Shown one piece after another: positions 1-8,110 of a stretch of 64,000 nucleotides of DNA. Origin of the DNA: Pseudomonas sp. MIACH (GTDB lineage: Bacteria > Pseudomonadota > Gammaproteobacteria > Pseudomonadales > Pseudomonadaceae); contig NZ_LHVO01000063.1 of NCBI RefSeq assembly GCF_001269925.1, positions 186,001-250,000 of the forward strand, given 5' to 3'. Each line of letters opens with the position of its first letter. Position 1 is the stretch's first letter. The position numbers were made by a program, and so were the translations under genes. The notes beneath the pieces are model-generated. The model worked only from the letters and a program-made list of their open reading frames with translations. It did no database searches and was not told the DNA's origin.

Positions 1-137
1 GCGGCGTCGGCATCTTCCAGGGTCGCGGCGGCCACCCGCGAGACCACTTCACCGGTCACCGGGTTGCGACGCTCGAAGGTTCGACCGTCACGGGCGGGGC
101 ACGACTGGCCGCCGATCAACAGGGGCACGTCCAGCAT
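1..137 (-). CDS. vdh: Vanillin dehydrogenase, N-terminal fragment cut by window edge
   Basis: Reading leftward from the ATG at 137, the protein begins MLDVPLLIGGQSCPARDG and continues with a RRNPVTGEVVSRVAAAT stretch, typical of the N-terminus of NAD-dependent aldehyde dehydrogenases of the Vdh family. Only about 45 residues are inside the window, so no catalytic residue is visible. It lies 76 bases downstream of ech on the same strand, the order known for ech-vdh-fcs operons in Pseudomonas. The expected role is oxidation of vanillin, the product of Ech, to vanillate in the cytoplasm. An AAGAGGAA ribosome binding site lies just upstream of the ATG. The identity rests mainly on the ech context. 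Confidence 0.8.
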   Translation of the reverse strand, partial: MLDVPLLIGGQSCPARDGRTFERRNPVTGEVVSRVAAATLEDADA

Positions 138-213
138 GGTGATTCCTCTTTATTGTCTTTATCGGGAATACGTTCAAGCAGGGTACAACGGCGCGGCCAG
201 GCGGCCGCGTCCT

Positions 214-1044
214 TCAGCGTTTATACGCCTGCAGGCCAGGCTTGATGCTCTTGTCGTCGAGGAACTGTTTCATGCCCTGCTCGCGACCGCCTTCGGTGTC
301 GAGCAGGCGCGACTGATCGAGCTTGGCGTAGAGGTAATCCTCGTTCTGCTCCCAGGTCAATTCGCGGCAGCGCTTGAAGCCATGCTTGGCGGCACGCAGC
401 ACTACCGGGTTTTTCTCCAGCAGGTTGCGCGCCAGTTCGATGGTCACTTCGCGCAGTTGAGCCAGCGGCACGCTTTCGTTGACCAGGCCCATTTCGGCGG
501 CTTTCTGCCCGCCAAAGGTCTTGCCGGTCATGATGTAGTACAGCGATTGGCGATGGCCCACGGTGTCGGCCATGGCCTTGCTCACCAGGTTGCCCGGCGG
601 GATGCCCCAGTTGATTTCCGAGAGGCCGAAGGTCGCTTCGTCCGCACAGATCGCCAGGTCGCAGGCCACCAGCGGGCTGAAGCCACCGCCGAAGCACCAG
701 CCATTGACCATGGCGATGGTCGGCTTGGCGTACATGCGCAGCAGTTTCCATTGCCATTGCGAGGCTTCGCGGCGGATTTTTTCCTGGAGGATTTCCGGGC
801 CGGCGTCCACTTCGCGGAAGTATTCCTTGAGGTCCATGCCAGCGGTCCAGGCTTCGCCGGCGCCGGTCAGTACCAGCACACCGGCGGCAGGGTCCTGCTC
901 GAGGGTTTCGAGGACGTCGATCATTTCCCGGTTCAGGGTCGGGCTCATGGCGTTGCGTTTTTCCGGGCGATTGAGAATGACCCAGGCGATGCCTTCTTCG
1001 ATCTCAACCTTGACGGTGGTCCAACGGCCTTCGTAATTGCTCAT
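214..1044 (-). CDS. ech: Feruloyl-CoA hydratase/lyase (Ech/HCHL)
   Basis: A 276-residue crotonase-fold enzyme, the usual length for Ech. It hydrates feruloyl-CoA and cleaves the product to vanillin and acetyl-CoA. The whole protein matches the known Pseudomonas Ech pattern: MSNYEGRWTTVKVE at the start, the oxyanion segment WCFGGGFSP (Ser123) and LSEINWGIPPGN with Glu143. Ser123 and Glu143 are the positions reported as important in hydroxycinnamoyl-CoA hydratase-lyase. The open frame extends 17 codons further upstream, but the ATG at 1044 gives the family length. It is probably the first gene of an ech-vdh(-fcs) operon driven by the promoter at 1082-1110 and repressed by the divergent MarR protein until feruloyl-CoA appears. 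Very confident. Confidence 0.96.
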   Translation of the reverse strand: MSNYEGRWTTVKVEIEEGIAWVILNRPEKRNAMSPTLNREMIDVLETLEQDPAAGVLVLTGAGEAWTAGMDLKEYFREVDAGPEILQEKIRREASQWQWKLLRMYAKPTIAMVNGWCFGGGFSPLVACDLAICADEATFGLSEINWGIPPGNLVSKAMADTVGHRQSLYYIMTGKTFGGQKAAEMGLVNESVPLAQLREVTIELARNLLEKNPVVLRAAKHGFKRCRELTWEQNEDYLYAKLDQSRLLDTEGGREQGMKQFLDDKSIKPGLQAYKR

Positions 1045-1081
1045 GGCGGTACGCTCTTGTTCTGGGTTTGAAGATGATTCG

Positions 1082-1110
1082 AAATTAAACCGCAAATATA
1101 GTTATGTCAA
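1082..1110 (-). promoter_or_regulatory. Sigma-70 promoter of the ech operon
   Basis: On the minus strand a perfect -35 hexamer TTGACA (1105-1110) is followed after exactly 17 bases by TAATTT (1082-1087), about 38 bases upstream of the ech ATG. The -35 hexamer lies inside the spacer of the inverted repeat at 1098-1118, so a bound repressor would block RNA polymerase directly. Confidence 0.75.
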
Positions 1111-1118
1111 TTAACTAT
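1098..1118. promoter_or_regulatory. Perfect inverted repeat, candidate MarR/FerR operator
   Basis: ATAGTTA (1098-1104) and TAACTAT (1112-1118) form a perfect 7-7-7 inverted repeat covering the -35 element of the ech promoter, in the divergent region between ech and the MarR-type gene. Size and symmetry suit a MarR dimer. That it is the actual binding site is inference. Confidence 0.7.
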
Positions 1119-1257
1119 TAATCTGGATAACCAATATTTTTTTGCGGTAAAACCTGCGTTTTTCAGGCGTTGTGAAAAGCCGGCATAGCCATGGCTCGCC
1201 AACCTCGGCAAACTAGATAGCCTTCTTAACCTCCACCTTTTGAGGATTGCACTGTTA

Positions 1258-1746
1258 ATGGCCAAGCCTTCCAACCTCGCCGACGCCAGCCAGGCCCTGT
1301 CCGATAACGCCGACGTACGCGCGCCGCTGGATTCGGCCCTGGACGATCTGATCGGCTACGCCATGCGTCGCGCCCAGCTCAAGCTGTTCCAGAACCTGAT
1401 CGGCCGGCTGTCGGACCACGACCTGCGCCCTGCGCAGTTCTCGGCCCTGGCGATCATCGAGCAGAACCCCGGGCTGATGCAGGCCGATCTGGCCCGCGCA
1501 CTGGCCATCGAGCCGCCCCAGGTGGTGCCGTTGCTGAACAAGCTGGAAAGCCGCGCACTTGCCGTGCGCGTACGCTGCAAGCCGGACAAGCGCTCCTACG
1601 GGATCTTCCTCAGCAAGAGCGGCGAAACCCTGCTCAAGGAACTCAAGGCGATCGCCGCCCAGAGTGACCTGGACGCCACGGCCGCCCTCGACGGCCAGGA
1701 ACGTGAAGAGCTGCTGCGCTTGCTGAAGAAGGTCTACCAGGACTGA
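1258..1746 (+). CDS. ferR: MarR-family regulator, FerR-like (hydroxycinnamate catabolism)
   Basis: A 162-residue winged-helix protein. Visible MarR features are an N-terminal helical segment (LDDLIGYAMRRAQLKLFQNL), the recognition region QADLARALAIEPPQVVPLLNKLE and the wing KPDKRSYGIFLSKSGE. The ATG at 1258 was chosen over the upstream in-frame TTG at 1240 because TGAGGA lies about 11 bases before it. It is divergent from ech. In P. fluorescens BF13 the MarR protein FerR controls the ferulic operon in response to feruloyl-CoA, and the position and type here match. The gene stops 5 bases before the convergent porin gene ends. The family is certain; the FerR identity is inferred from context. 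Confidence 0.85.
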   Translation: MAKPSNLADASQALSDNADVRAPLDSALDDLIGYAMRRAQLKLFQNLIGRLSDHDLRPAQFSALAIIEQNPGLMQADLARALAIEPPQVVPLLNKLESRALAVRVRCKPDKRSYGIFLSKSGETLLKELKAIAAQSDLDATAALDGQEREELLRLLKKVYQD

Positions 1747-1751
1747 TCCAC

Positions 1752-3077
1752 CTACCAGAGCGCCACGGTGTAGAGCACCAGGAAACGGGTCTGGTTTTCA
1801 TCGCGAAACGCCGCGCCGCTGGGGAAGTCATTGCGGTAGATCGACTTGCGCGCCATGAACCCGACGTTCTTCAGCGGACCATCCTGGATCACGTAGCCCA
1901 ACTCCATCTGGAACTCGCGCTCCTTGCGATCCTCGGCGTTGAAAGCCGCCAGTTCGATATTGTCGCCGCGCACATAGCGCAGCCGACTCTTGAGCCCCGG
2001 CACACCCGCTGCGGCGAAGTCATAGTCATAGATGGCCTGCCACGTGCGCTCCTTGGCGTTGAGAAAGTCCGAGCTCATGGTCAGTTCGCTCATGCCCATC
2101 AACTCAGTGCCAGAGATATAGGGGGTGGCCGTCTCCCCGCTTGAGTGCATGTAGCCAAGGCTGACGCGGTGGCCGCCAAGGCGGTAGCCGAACAGGGCTG
2201 AAAGGTTGCGGTTATCCACCTTACCCGCGTTGGCACTGCCATCCTCGCGACTGAAAAAGCTGCGCAGGTCGCTGGTGAGCACGCCATCGCCCAGCGGCAG
2301 GTTGTGCAGCAACGCCAGGGTGTCCTGCTGGTAGAGGTCCGCGACCTGCGAGTGATAGACGCGCAGGCTGAGGTCTTTGTTGACCTGATAGTCACCGCCC
2401 ACATACGCCAGGTGCGACGTGGTGGCGGTGGCGTTGAAACGCCGGTTGGGCGAGGCGATGGTCATGGCCTGGTAGTCGGTGGAGTCGCGTTTGTTGATGC
2501 GGTCGATGTAGCCGGTGTTGAGGGTCAGGCCATCGATGTCCTTGGAGCTCAAGGTGGTGCCGCGAAAGGTTTGCGGCAGCAGGCGCGACGGACTGGCAAA
2601 GGCGAACGGCAGGAAGATCGACACATCGCCGGCCTTGACCGTGGTTTGCGCAAACCGCAGCTTGGCGGTCGGGGCCAGGCGCGAGTACTCATCGGCGGCG
2701 CGCTTGTCGCTGGCGGACACCGGCAACAACTCGGTGCCACTGCGGTCTGGCGACGAGTCGAGTTTGACCCCCATCAACCCGCGCACATCCAGGCCGAAGC
2801 CCACCGGGCCCGGGGTGTAGCCCGATTCCAGGTTGAGGATGAACGCCTGGGCCCATTCCCGTGCGGCGGTCTTCGCCCCGTCGTCCTTGTAGTCGCGGTC
2901 CAGGTAGTAATTGCGCAGGGTCAAGGTGCCGTGACTGTCGTCGATAAAGCCTGCCGCCCACAACGGAGTGGGCAACACGCTCAAGGCCAGGCATGCCATG
3001 AGCAGGCGTGGAGTGGTGTTCGACACACAGGCGACGGGCGCCGCTGCAACGGCGTGCTCCATAGGGAGTTCTGGCAT
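1752..3077 (-). CDS. OprD-family outer membrane porin
   Basis: About 441 residues from the ATG at 3077. It has a long, untypical leader with a hydrophobic stretch ending in LPTPLWA, a plausible signal peptidase site, then GFIDDSHGTLTLRNYYLDRDY, the characteristic start of mature OprD-family barrels. Alternating beta-strand sequence runs to a C-terminal strand ending in YTVALW with an aromatic last residue, as expected for Bam-dependent insertion. OprD/OpdK-type porins take up small carboxylates, including aromatic acids. It is divergent from an aromatic-acid MFS permease, so a role in hydroxycinnamate or related uptake is likely but not proven. The start is uncertain: the ATG at 3062 is equally possible and neither has a strong ribosome binding site. 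An AAnAAnAA motif lies just upstream. Confidence 0.85.
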   Translation of the reverse strand: MPELPMEHAVAAAPVACVSNTTPRLLMACLALSVLPTPLWAAGFIDDSHGTLTLRNYYLDRDYKDDGAKTAAREWAQAFILNLESGYTPGPVGFGLDVRGLMGVKLDSSPDRSGTELLPVSASDKRAADEYSRLAPTAKLRFAQTTVKAGDVSIFLPFAFASPSRLLPQTFRGTTLSSKDIDGLTLNTGYIDRINKRDSTDYQAMTIASPNRRFNATATTSHLAYVGGDYQVNKDLSLRVYHSQVADLYQQDTLALLHNLPLGDGVLTSDLRSFFSREDGSANAGKVDNRNLSALFGYRLGGHRVSLGYMHSSGETATPYISGTELMGMSELTMSSDFLNAKERTWQAIYDYDFAAAGVPGLKSRLRYVRGDNIELAAFNAEDRKEREFQMELGYVIQDGPLKNVGFMARKSIYRNDFPSGAAFRDENQTRFLVLYTVALW

Positions 3078-3090
3078 GTTCGATGTCCAT

Positions 3091-3107
3091 TTTTTGTTGT
3101 TGTTTTT
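3091..3107 (-). promoter_or_regulatory. AAnAAnAA (Hfq/Crc-type) motif in porin leader
   Basis: The minus strand reads AAAAACAACAACAAAAAA, containing overlapping AAnAAnAA matches 14 or more bases upstream of the porin start. This is the catabolite-activity motif bound by Hfq/Crc in Pseudomonas mRNA leaders. Function is inferred. Confidence 0.5.
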
Positions 3108-3365
3108 GGGGTGACACACGCTTGGCCGGGTCGGCTTCGCGAGCCAAGAATGGAAACAGCCGGCGCTGCCCGTCAACCGCAACTGAGCGATAATCGAACA
3201 TTAATAAAACTATCTATTTTTTAGTTGCGCATGGATCAATATATTAAGCCTTTGAATTAAAAGTATTTATTCATGATTTTTGGTCAATTTAATCTACGAT
3301 TCATTTTTTAGTTATCTTTGTTATCTTAATCCCCAGCAGCCACTCAAGCTCGCCACCACAACAAA

Positions 3366-3376
3366 AACAACAACAA
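3366..3376 (+). promoter_or_regulatory. AAnAAnAA (Hfq/Crc-type) motif abutting the MFS gene ribosome binding site
   Basis: AACAACAACAA directly abuts the Shine-Dalgarno TGAGG (3377-3381) of the MFS gene, the position in which Hfq/Crc binding blocks translation in known Pseudomonas targets. Function is inferred. Confidence 0.6.
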
Positions 3377-3388
3377 TGAGGTTTGCCC

Positions 3389-4597
3389 ATGGACAGTCCA
3401 TCGCGTCGTTCGACGCTGACTATTGCGTTGTGCTTTATCGTTGCGCTGATCGAGGGGTTCGATCTGCAAGCCGCCGGCACCGCCGCCGCCGGATTACGTC
3501 AAACGTTCGCCCTGGATCCGAAGATGCTCGGCTGGGTCTTCAGCGTCGGCATCATCGGTCTGCTGCCGGGGGCGTTCTTCGGCGGCTGGGTCGCCGACCG
3601 CATCGGACGCAAGAAAATCCTGGTGAGCGCCGTGCTGCTGTTCGGGCTGTTTTCCCTGAGCACCGCGTTTGTCGACAGCTACTCCAGCCTGTTGCTGGTG
3701 CGCTTCCTGACCGGCCTGGGCCTGGGCGCCGCGCTGCCCAATCTGATCGCGCTGTGCGCCGAAGCGGTGAGCGAACGCAACCGTGGCACGGCCATCAGCG
3801 TGATGTACTGCGGGGTGCCGCTGGGCGGTGCATTGGCCGCAGTGGTGGCGATGTTTTCCAGTGAGCACTGGCAGACCACCTTTATCATCGGCGGCCTGGC
3901 GCCCTTGCTGGCCGTACCCTTGATGATCCTGCTGCTGCCGGAATCCAGCGCCTTTCGTCAACAGCTCGACACCACGCACGGCGCCCGCCCTTCCACCGGC
4001 CAGGCGCTGTTTGGCGAAGGTCGCGCCCGCACCACAATGGCGTTGTGGCTCAGCTACTTCTTCACCCTGACCGTGATGTACATGCTGCTTAACTGGCTGC
4101 CGTCGCTGTTGCTGGAACAAGGCTTCAGCAAGCCTCAGGCAGGCATGGTGCAGATGCTCTTCAATATCGGCGGCGCCCTCGGTTCGCTGCTCGGTGGCGT
4201 GCTGCTGGACCGCTGCAATGCCGTCAAAGTGGTGCTGTCGGTGTATGCCGGGTTGCTGGCGGCATTGGCGGGGGTCGGGTTGTCGGTGGGCATCGTGCCC
4301 ATGGCCATTGCCGGTTTTGCCGCCGGCCTGTTCGTGATGGCCGCGCAGTTGGTGCTGTATGCGTCGGCACCGCCCTCCTACCCAACCTCGGTGCGCGCCA
4401 CCGGTGTCGGTGCAGCGGTGGCCGTCGGCCGCCTGGGTTCGGTGGCCGGACCGCTGGCGGCCGGGCAACTGCTCGCCGCCGGCGCCGGCACCGCCGGGGT
4501 ACTGCTGGCGACGTCCCCCGGGGTGGTGATTGCCGCACTGACCATCATCAGCGTGATGGTGCGTACGGCGCCCACTAGAACTTATGCAGCCAATTGA
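3389..4597 (+). CDS. MFS permease, aromatic acid:H+ symporter type
   Basis: A 402-residue, 12-helix major facilitator. Helix 1 carries IVALIEGFDLQAAG, the acidic-residue signature of the aromatic acid:H+ symporter family (PcaK, VanK, MhpT). The helix 2-3 loop has the MFS motif GGWVADRIGRKK and helix 4 has RFLTGLGLGAALPN. The ATG at 3389 was chosen because TGAGG lies 7 bases upstream; the in-frame TTG at 3383 has no spacing for it. It shares a control region with the divergent OprD porin and overlaps the end of the convergent channel gene by 23 bases. It probably imports a hydroxycinnamate such as ferulate, or a related aromatic acid, across the inner membrane. The exact substrate cannot be read from sequence. 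Confidence 0.88.
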   Translation: MDSPSRRSTLTIALCFIVALIEGFDLQAAGTAAAGLRQTFALDPKMLGWVFSVGIIGLLPGAFFGGWVADRIGRKKILVSAVLLFGLFSLSTAFVDSYSSLLLVRFLTGLGLGAALPNLIALCAEAVSERNRGTAISVMYCGVPLGGALAAVVAMFSSEHWQTTFIIGGLAPLLAVPLMILLLPESSAFRQQLDTTHGARPSTGQALFGEGRARTTMALWLSYFFTLTVMYMLLNWLPSLLLEQGFSKPQAGMVQMLFNIGGALGSLLGGVLLDRCNAVKVVLSVYAGLLAALAGVGLSVGIVPMAIAGFAAGLFVMAAQLVLYASAPPSYPTSVRATGVGAAVAVGRLGSVAGPLAAGQLLAAGAGTAGVLLATSPGVVIAALTIISVMVRTAPTRTYAAN

Positions 4598-5522
4598 GCA
4601 CCATTTTGTTGCCCTCGGTACGGTTCTCCGCCTGCTGTTCAAAGTAGGCGTTTACCGATAGCACGTCTTCCTTGCTGAACGCATAGACCAGGCCTGGGCC
4701 AATGGCCCAGACCTTCTCCCGGCGCCCGCTCACGGCGTGCCCATCGACCTGGGTGTCGGTGATCTGCTTCAACCAATAGCCGTTGACCCCCACGCTCAGT
4801 TGCTGGCTCACGGCATATTGCAGGGTCAGGTTGGCATGCAACGCCTGCCCGGCCTGGGTATCGGAAACATCTCCAAAACCTGCCTGCGGATCATCATTCT
4901 TGCCATTCCACAGGTACATGAAACGCCCGCTCGCCGACCACTTCGGGCTGAACCAGTACGTCGCCGCGTAATACGGGTTGAATGACCAGAAGTTGCTGCC
5001 TGGGTTGATCGAGCGCTTGCGGTCATAGGCACCCACCGGCACCGAGATATCGGCTTCGATACGTTGGGTCAGCAGTGGGCTGCCATCGGCGCGGCTCAGG
5101 GTCGGCAGTTGCAGGAAGGGCCCCACAATCACATCACCAAAGCCGGCGCGGGAACTCAGCGCCGCATTGTTCAAGCCATCGTCGACGTCCACATGGGCCA
5201 GGGAGGTGTTGATCAGGGTGATTCCCGGCATCGCGCCATTGGCCAGGGGTTGGCCGACGTAGATGATCTGCGTGGTAGGCGCCACCACTTCCACGTCCTG
5301 CTTGGGCAACGCCAGCTTGTTGCCGTTGACATCATTGAAGCGGCTGGCCCGGGAGTACGTCAGGTATTCCTCCAGGTACCAGCCAGGGCCGGCCGGGGCC
5401 GGTGAGCCGTCGTAGAAACTGGTGCTGCCGAGGTTGAGTCCGGGCAAATCATAAGCGTAAGCAGTCGATGTCAGTGCGACAAACGTCGTGGCCGCAACCG
5501 TCCGCAAGATAGGCTTGAGCAT
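4575..5522 (-). CDS. Outer-membrane channel of the MetA/SphA (phenol degradation) family
   Basis: A 315-residue protein with signal peptide MLKPILRTVAATTFVALTSTAYA, then YDLPGLNLGSTSFYDGSPAPAG, typical of the MetA-pathway of phenol degradation / SphA-like family, and a barrel ending in MVLNWLHKF with terminal Phe. Such proteins sit beside aromatic catabolic genes and are thought to pass hydrophobic aromatics through the outer membrane. It is last in the aldehyde dehydrogenase-calA operon, 81 bases after calA, so the likely cargo is coniferyl alcohol or a related phenylpropanoid. AGGA precedes the ATG and an AAnAAnAA tract lies upstream. The transport role is a family-based inference. Confidence 0.82.
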   Translation of the reverse strand: MLKPILRTVAATTFVALTSTAYAYDLPGLNLGSTSFYDGSPAPAGPGWYLEEYLTYSRASRFNDVNGNKLALPKQDVEVVAPTTQIIYVGQPLANGAMPGITLINTSLAHVDVDDGLNNAALSSRAGFGDVIVGPFLQLPTLSRADGSPLLTQRIEADISVPVGAYDRKRSINPGSNFWSFNPYYAATYWFSPKWSASGRFMYLWNGKNDDPQAGFGDVSDTQAGQALHANLTLQYAVSQQLSVGVNGYWLKQITDTQVDGHAVSGRREKVWAIGPGLVYAFSKEDVLSVNAYFEQQAENRTEGNKMVLNWLHKF

Positions 5523-5536
5523 CTTGTATGTCCTGT

Positions 5537-5552
5537 ATTTTTGTTGTTGTTC
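5537..5552 (-). promoter_or_regulatory. AAnAAnAA (Hfq/Crc-type) motif before the MetA-type channel
   Basis: The minus strand reads AACAACAACAAAAATA just upstream of AGGA and the start codon, with several overlapping AAnAAnAA matches. Function is inferred from the known Hfq/Crc motif. Confidence 0.55.
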
Positions 5553-5603
5553 AAGCCCCCCGGCACGGTGGATCCGCGCCGGGGTTTACCGCTGTTGCAA
5601 CCC

Positions 5604-6371
5604 CTACACGTAGGTCGCCGCCAACCCACCGTCCACCGGCAGATTGACCCCGTTGACCCAGCGCGCGGCGTCCGAGCAGAGGAAGGCAATCACCGCCGCC
5701 ACCTCATCGGCCAGGGCCGGACGGGTCATGCGCTGGCTGTCCGCAGCCACCCGCTCCGGCCCGAGCATGCTGACGAAATCGCCGAGAATCGGGGTAAACA
5801 CCGGCCCCGGCGCAACGCAGTTGAGGCGCACCGAATGATCGCGAAACCAGCCTTGGGATTGCTGGAAGCTCCACACGATCAGCGCCTCCTTGAAGTACTG
5901 ATAACAGCTGGCCTGCTCCACCGGATTGGCCGCCAGCCACTGCTGCCCAGCGTCGAAGCTGTGCGTCGCGGCCAGGGCCTTGTGCAGCTCCAGGCGTTGC
6001 GGCCATTGCGCGCCGAGCACCGAGGCGACATTGACGATGCTGCCGCCCGCCGACATGCGTGGCAGCAGCGATTGAGTCAGGTGCCGCAACCCCAGGTAAT
6101 TGACCGTGGCCACCGCTTGCACGGGCGCGGTACCGGGCACGCCGGCAATGTTGCACAGCCCATCGACCCGTGCGGGCAGGCGTGCCACCAGGGCATCGAT
6201 GCTGGCAGGGTCGCCCAGGTCAGCCTGGAAGAAGCCATCCAGGCTCAGTTGCGGTTCATGGCGATCAACGCCGATCACCGTCGCGCCCTGGAAACGCGCG
6301 AGCCGTGCCAGCTCGGCACCAATGCCCGAAGCGACACCGGTGACGATCAAGGTTTTGTTGTGCAGGTTCAT
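5604..6371 (-). CDS. calA: Coniferyl alcohol dehydrogenase (SDR)
   Basis: A 255-residue classical short-chain dehydrogenase, the length I recall for CalA of Pseudomonas sp. HR199. It has the nucleotide loop TGVASGIG (11-18), NIAG (74-77), Ser117, Tyr157 and Lys161 (YQYFK). Segments such as DGLCNIAGVPGTA, CYQYFKEALIVWS and CVAPGPVFTPIL, plus the ending VDGGLAATYV, are the CalA pattern rather than that of general SDRs. It oxidises coniferyl alcohol to coniferyl aldehyde using NAD. The ATG at 6371 follows AGAGGG by 8 bases. It lies between the aldehyde dehydrogenase (57 bases) and the MetA-type channel (81 bases), all on one strand. Confidence 0.92.
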   Translation of the reverse strand: MNLHNKTLIVTGVASGIGAELARLARFQGATVIGVDRHEPQLSLDGFFQADLGDPASIDALVARLPARVDGLCNIAGVPGTAPVQAVATVNYLGLRHLTQSLLPRMSAGGSIVNVASVLGAQWPQRLELHKALAATHSFDAGQQWLAANPVEQASCYQYFKEALIVWSFQQSQGWFRDHSVRLNCVAPGPVFTPILGDFVSMLGPERVAADSQRMTRPALADEVAAVIAFLCSDAARWVNGVNLPVDGGLAATYV

Positions 6372-6383
6372 GTTCAAGCCCTC

Positions 6384-6391
6384 TTATTTTT
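6384..6391 (-). promoter_or_regulatory. AAnAAnAA (Hfq/Crc-type) motif at the calA ribosome binding site
   Basis: AAAAATAA on the minus strand lies immediately upstream of the AGAGGG of calA. It is a short motif and could be chance, but it recurs in this region. Confidence 0.4.
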
Positions 6392-6428
6392 GTATAGGCA
6401 TGGGTAAATCAAATTGATGCGCCGGGAT

Positions 6429-7904
6429 TCAGAACGGATAGGCAGGCGGGGTGTTTTTCACCGTGACCCACTGCCACTGGCTGTACTCGTCCCAGTCGGC
6501 CGGCCCGCCCACGCTGCCGCCATTACCGGAAGCGCCGCGCCCGCCAAAGGGGTTGATGCATTCGTCGGCGACGGTCTGGTCGTTGATGTGCAGCAGGCCG
6601 CAGTCAAGCCGCTCGCCGATGGCCATGGCGCGCCCGACCGACGGTGAAATGATGGCGGCCGAGAGGCCGTACTCGGTGCGGTTGGCCAACTCGATGGCCT
6701 CCTCGTCCGTGGCAAAACTGACCACCGTGGCCACGGGACCGAAGATTTCATCCTCAAACGCGCGCATCCCTGGGCGCACGCCGCTGAGCACGGTGGGCTG
6801 GTAGAACAACCGGTCGTATTCGCCACCCGCCTCCAACCGCGCGCCCGCTTGCAGGCTGTCGCTGACGATCTCGTGCACGCGCTGCAATTGCCGTTGGTTG
6901 ATCAATGGGCCGAGCGCGGCTTCACCGCGGGCGGCATTGCCCACGGTGAGCTCCCGGGCCTTGTCCACCAACTTGCGCGTGAGGCGTTCGGCGATGGATT
7001 CATGCACGAGAATCAAGCCGGTCGCCATGCAGATTTGCCCCTGGTGCAACCAGGCGCCCCAGGCGGCATTGCTCGCGGCCAGGTCGAGGTCGGCGTCTTC
7101 GAGAATGATCAGCGGGTTTTTGCCGCCCAGTTCCAGCGCGACTTTTTTCAGGTGTCGGCCGGCCACTTCGGCGACTTTGCGCCCCGCCGCCGTGGAGCCG
7201 GTGAACGCGATCATCCGCACATTCGGATCGCGGCACAGCGCCTCCCCCGCCGGCGCGGCACCGGGCAATACCTGCAGCAGACCCTTGGGCAAGCCCGCCT
7301 CCTCGAACAGACGGGCGATGAGAAAACCGCCGCTGACCGGGGTCTGCGGATCGGGCTTGAGCACCACCGCATTGCCCGCCGCCAGCGCCGGGGCCACCGA
7401 GCGCAGCGACAGCACCAGCGGGAAATTGAACGGCGAAATCACCCCGACCACGCCATGGGGCTGACGCCGGGCATAGGACAGCCGCCCTGCTTCACTGGGC
7501 AGCACCAACCCGTGAGGTTGGGACAACAGCCCCGCCGCCTGATGCAGCAGCACAATTGCTTCGCGTACTTCGTGCTCGCCCTTGAACAACGCGCCGCCGG
7601 TTTCCCGCGCCACGTACAGCGCCAGCTCGGCAAAGGACTGCTGGGCCAGGTCCGCCGCCTTGCGAAACACCTCGGCACGCTCCCGTGGGCCGAGTGCAGC
7701 CCAGGCCGGCTGGGCCAGGGCCGCGCTGCGGCAGGCGACGGCGATGTCAGCCGGATTGGCCATGGCGCAACGCATCAGGGGTTCGCCGGTGGCAGGTTCG
7801 ATCACCGGGATCACGGATCCCGAAGCGGGTATCCAATCGCCGTTGAACAGGCATTCGGACGCAATGGCCCGCTGTAGAAAGTGGGTGGTTTCAGACACTG
7901 ACAT
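6429..7904 (-). CDS. Aromatic aldehyde dehydrogenase, XylC-like, probably acting on coniferyl aldehyde
   Basis: A 491-residue NAD(P)-dependent aldehyde dehydrogenase with the active-site pair Glu258 (ALELGGKNP) and Cys292 (HQGQICMATG), and SPFNFPL, FTGSTAAG and EIFGPV motifs. Long stretches resemble benzaldehyde dehydrogenase XylC, including the end NTPPAYPF. It is not related to the shorter HR199 CalB type, so if it oxidises coniferyl aldehyde to ferulate, as its place before calA suggests, it is a non-orthologous replacement. First gene of the sigma-54-driven operon. ATG at 7904 with GGGAG upstream. The enzyme class is certain; the substrate is inferred. Confidence 0.9.
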   Translation of the reverse strand: MSVSETTHFLQRAIASECLFNGDWIPASGSVIPVIEPATGEPLMRCAMANPADIAVACRSAALAQPAWAALGPRERAEVFRKAADLAQQSFAELALYVARETGGALFKGEHEVREAIVLLHQAAGLLSQPHGLVLPSEAGRLSYARRQPHGVVGVISPFNFPLVLSLRSVAPALAAGNAVVLKPDPQTPVSGGFLIARLFEEAGLPKGLLQVLPGAAPAGEALCRDPNVRMIAFTGSTAAGRKVAEVAGRHLKKVALELGGKNPLIILEDADLDLAASNAAWGAWLHQGQICMATGLILVHESIAERLTRKLVDKARELTVGNAARGEAALGPLINQRQLQRVHEIVSDSLQAGARLEAGGEYDRLFYQPTVLSGVRPGMRAFEDEIFGPVATVVSFATDEEAIELANRTEYGLSAAIISPSVGRAMAIGERLDCGLLHINDQTVADECINPFGGRGASGNGGSVGGPADWDEYSQWQWVTVKNTPPAYPF

Positions 7905-7969
7905 GGCAACTCCCGGTTCTTGTAATTGTCATCGCCTGCACAGTGTGCAAACGCCGCATCTAGCCTTGA

Positions 7970-7984
7970 GCAAAGGCTGTGCCG
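7970..7984 (-). promoter_or_regulatory. Sigma-54 (-24/-12) promoter of the aldehyde dehydrogenase-calA-channel operon
   Basis: The minus strand reads CGGCACAGCCTTTGC: GGCAC at -24 and TTGC at -12, with the required 10 bases between the GG and GC doublets. It lies 66-80 bases upstream of the aldehyde dehydrogenase ATG and next to a gene for a sigma-54-dependent activator. Confidence 0.8.
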
Positions 7985-8094
7985 CTTGCACGCAACGACG
8001 CCGACATACAGCGTCGAGGGCTCTGGAACGGGGCCTGCCACGCGCCGTTCAGACCTCACCCACCGATCACCTGTAAAAACCGGGGCCTTGCCAC

Positions 8095-8110
8095 TTGTTC
8101 AATTGATAAG
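8095..8110. promoter_or_regulatory. XylR-type upstream activating sequence
   Basis: TTGTTCAATTGATAAG closely follows the XylR/DmpR binding consensus TTGANCAATTGNTCAA, with the CAATTG core intact. It lies about 110-125 bases upstream of the -24 element at 7984, the usual enhancer distance. Confidence 0.6.

Larger units (their letters stand above)
3078..3388. other. Divergent intergenic region, porin / MFS permease
   Basis: No gene is seen in these 311 bases. Its centre (about 3190-3340) is far more AT-rich than its surroundings and holds partial inverted repeats such as AACTA...TAGTT around 3209-3227. CA-type motifs lie at both ends, next to each gene start. I could not place a convincing -35/-10 or -24/-12 pair. 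Confidence 0.6.

Noticed and set aside
64..1071. 335-residue plus-strand open frame across ech
   Set aside because: Antisense shadow of ech, which is recognisable end to end on the other strand.
3200..3330. Copy of the ech operator in the porin/MFS intergenic region
   Set aside because: AACTA...TAGTT and TTAGTTATC pieces occur, but no repeat has the right spacing and the stretch is very AT-rich, so chance is likely.
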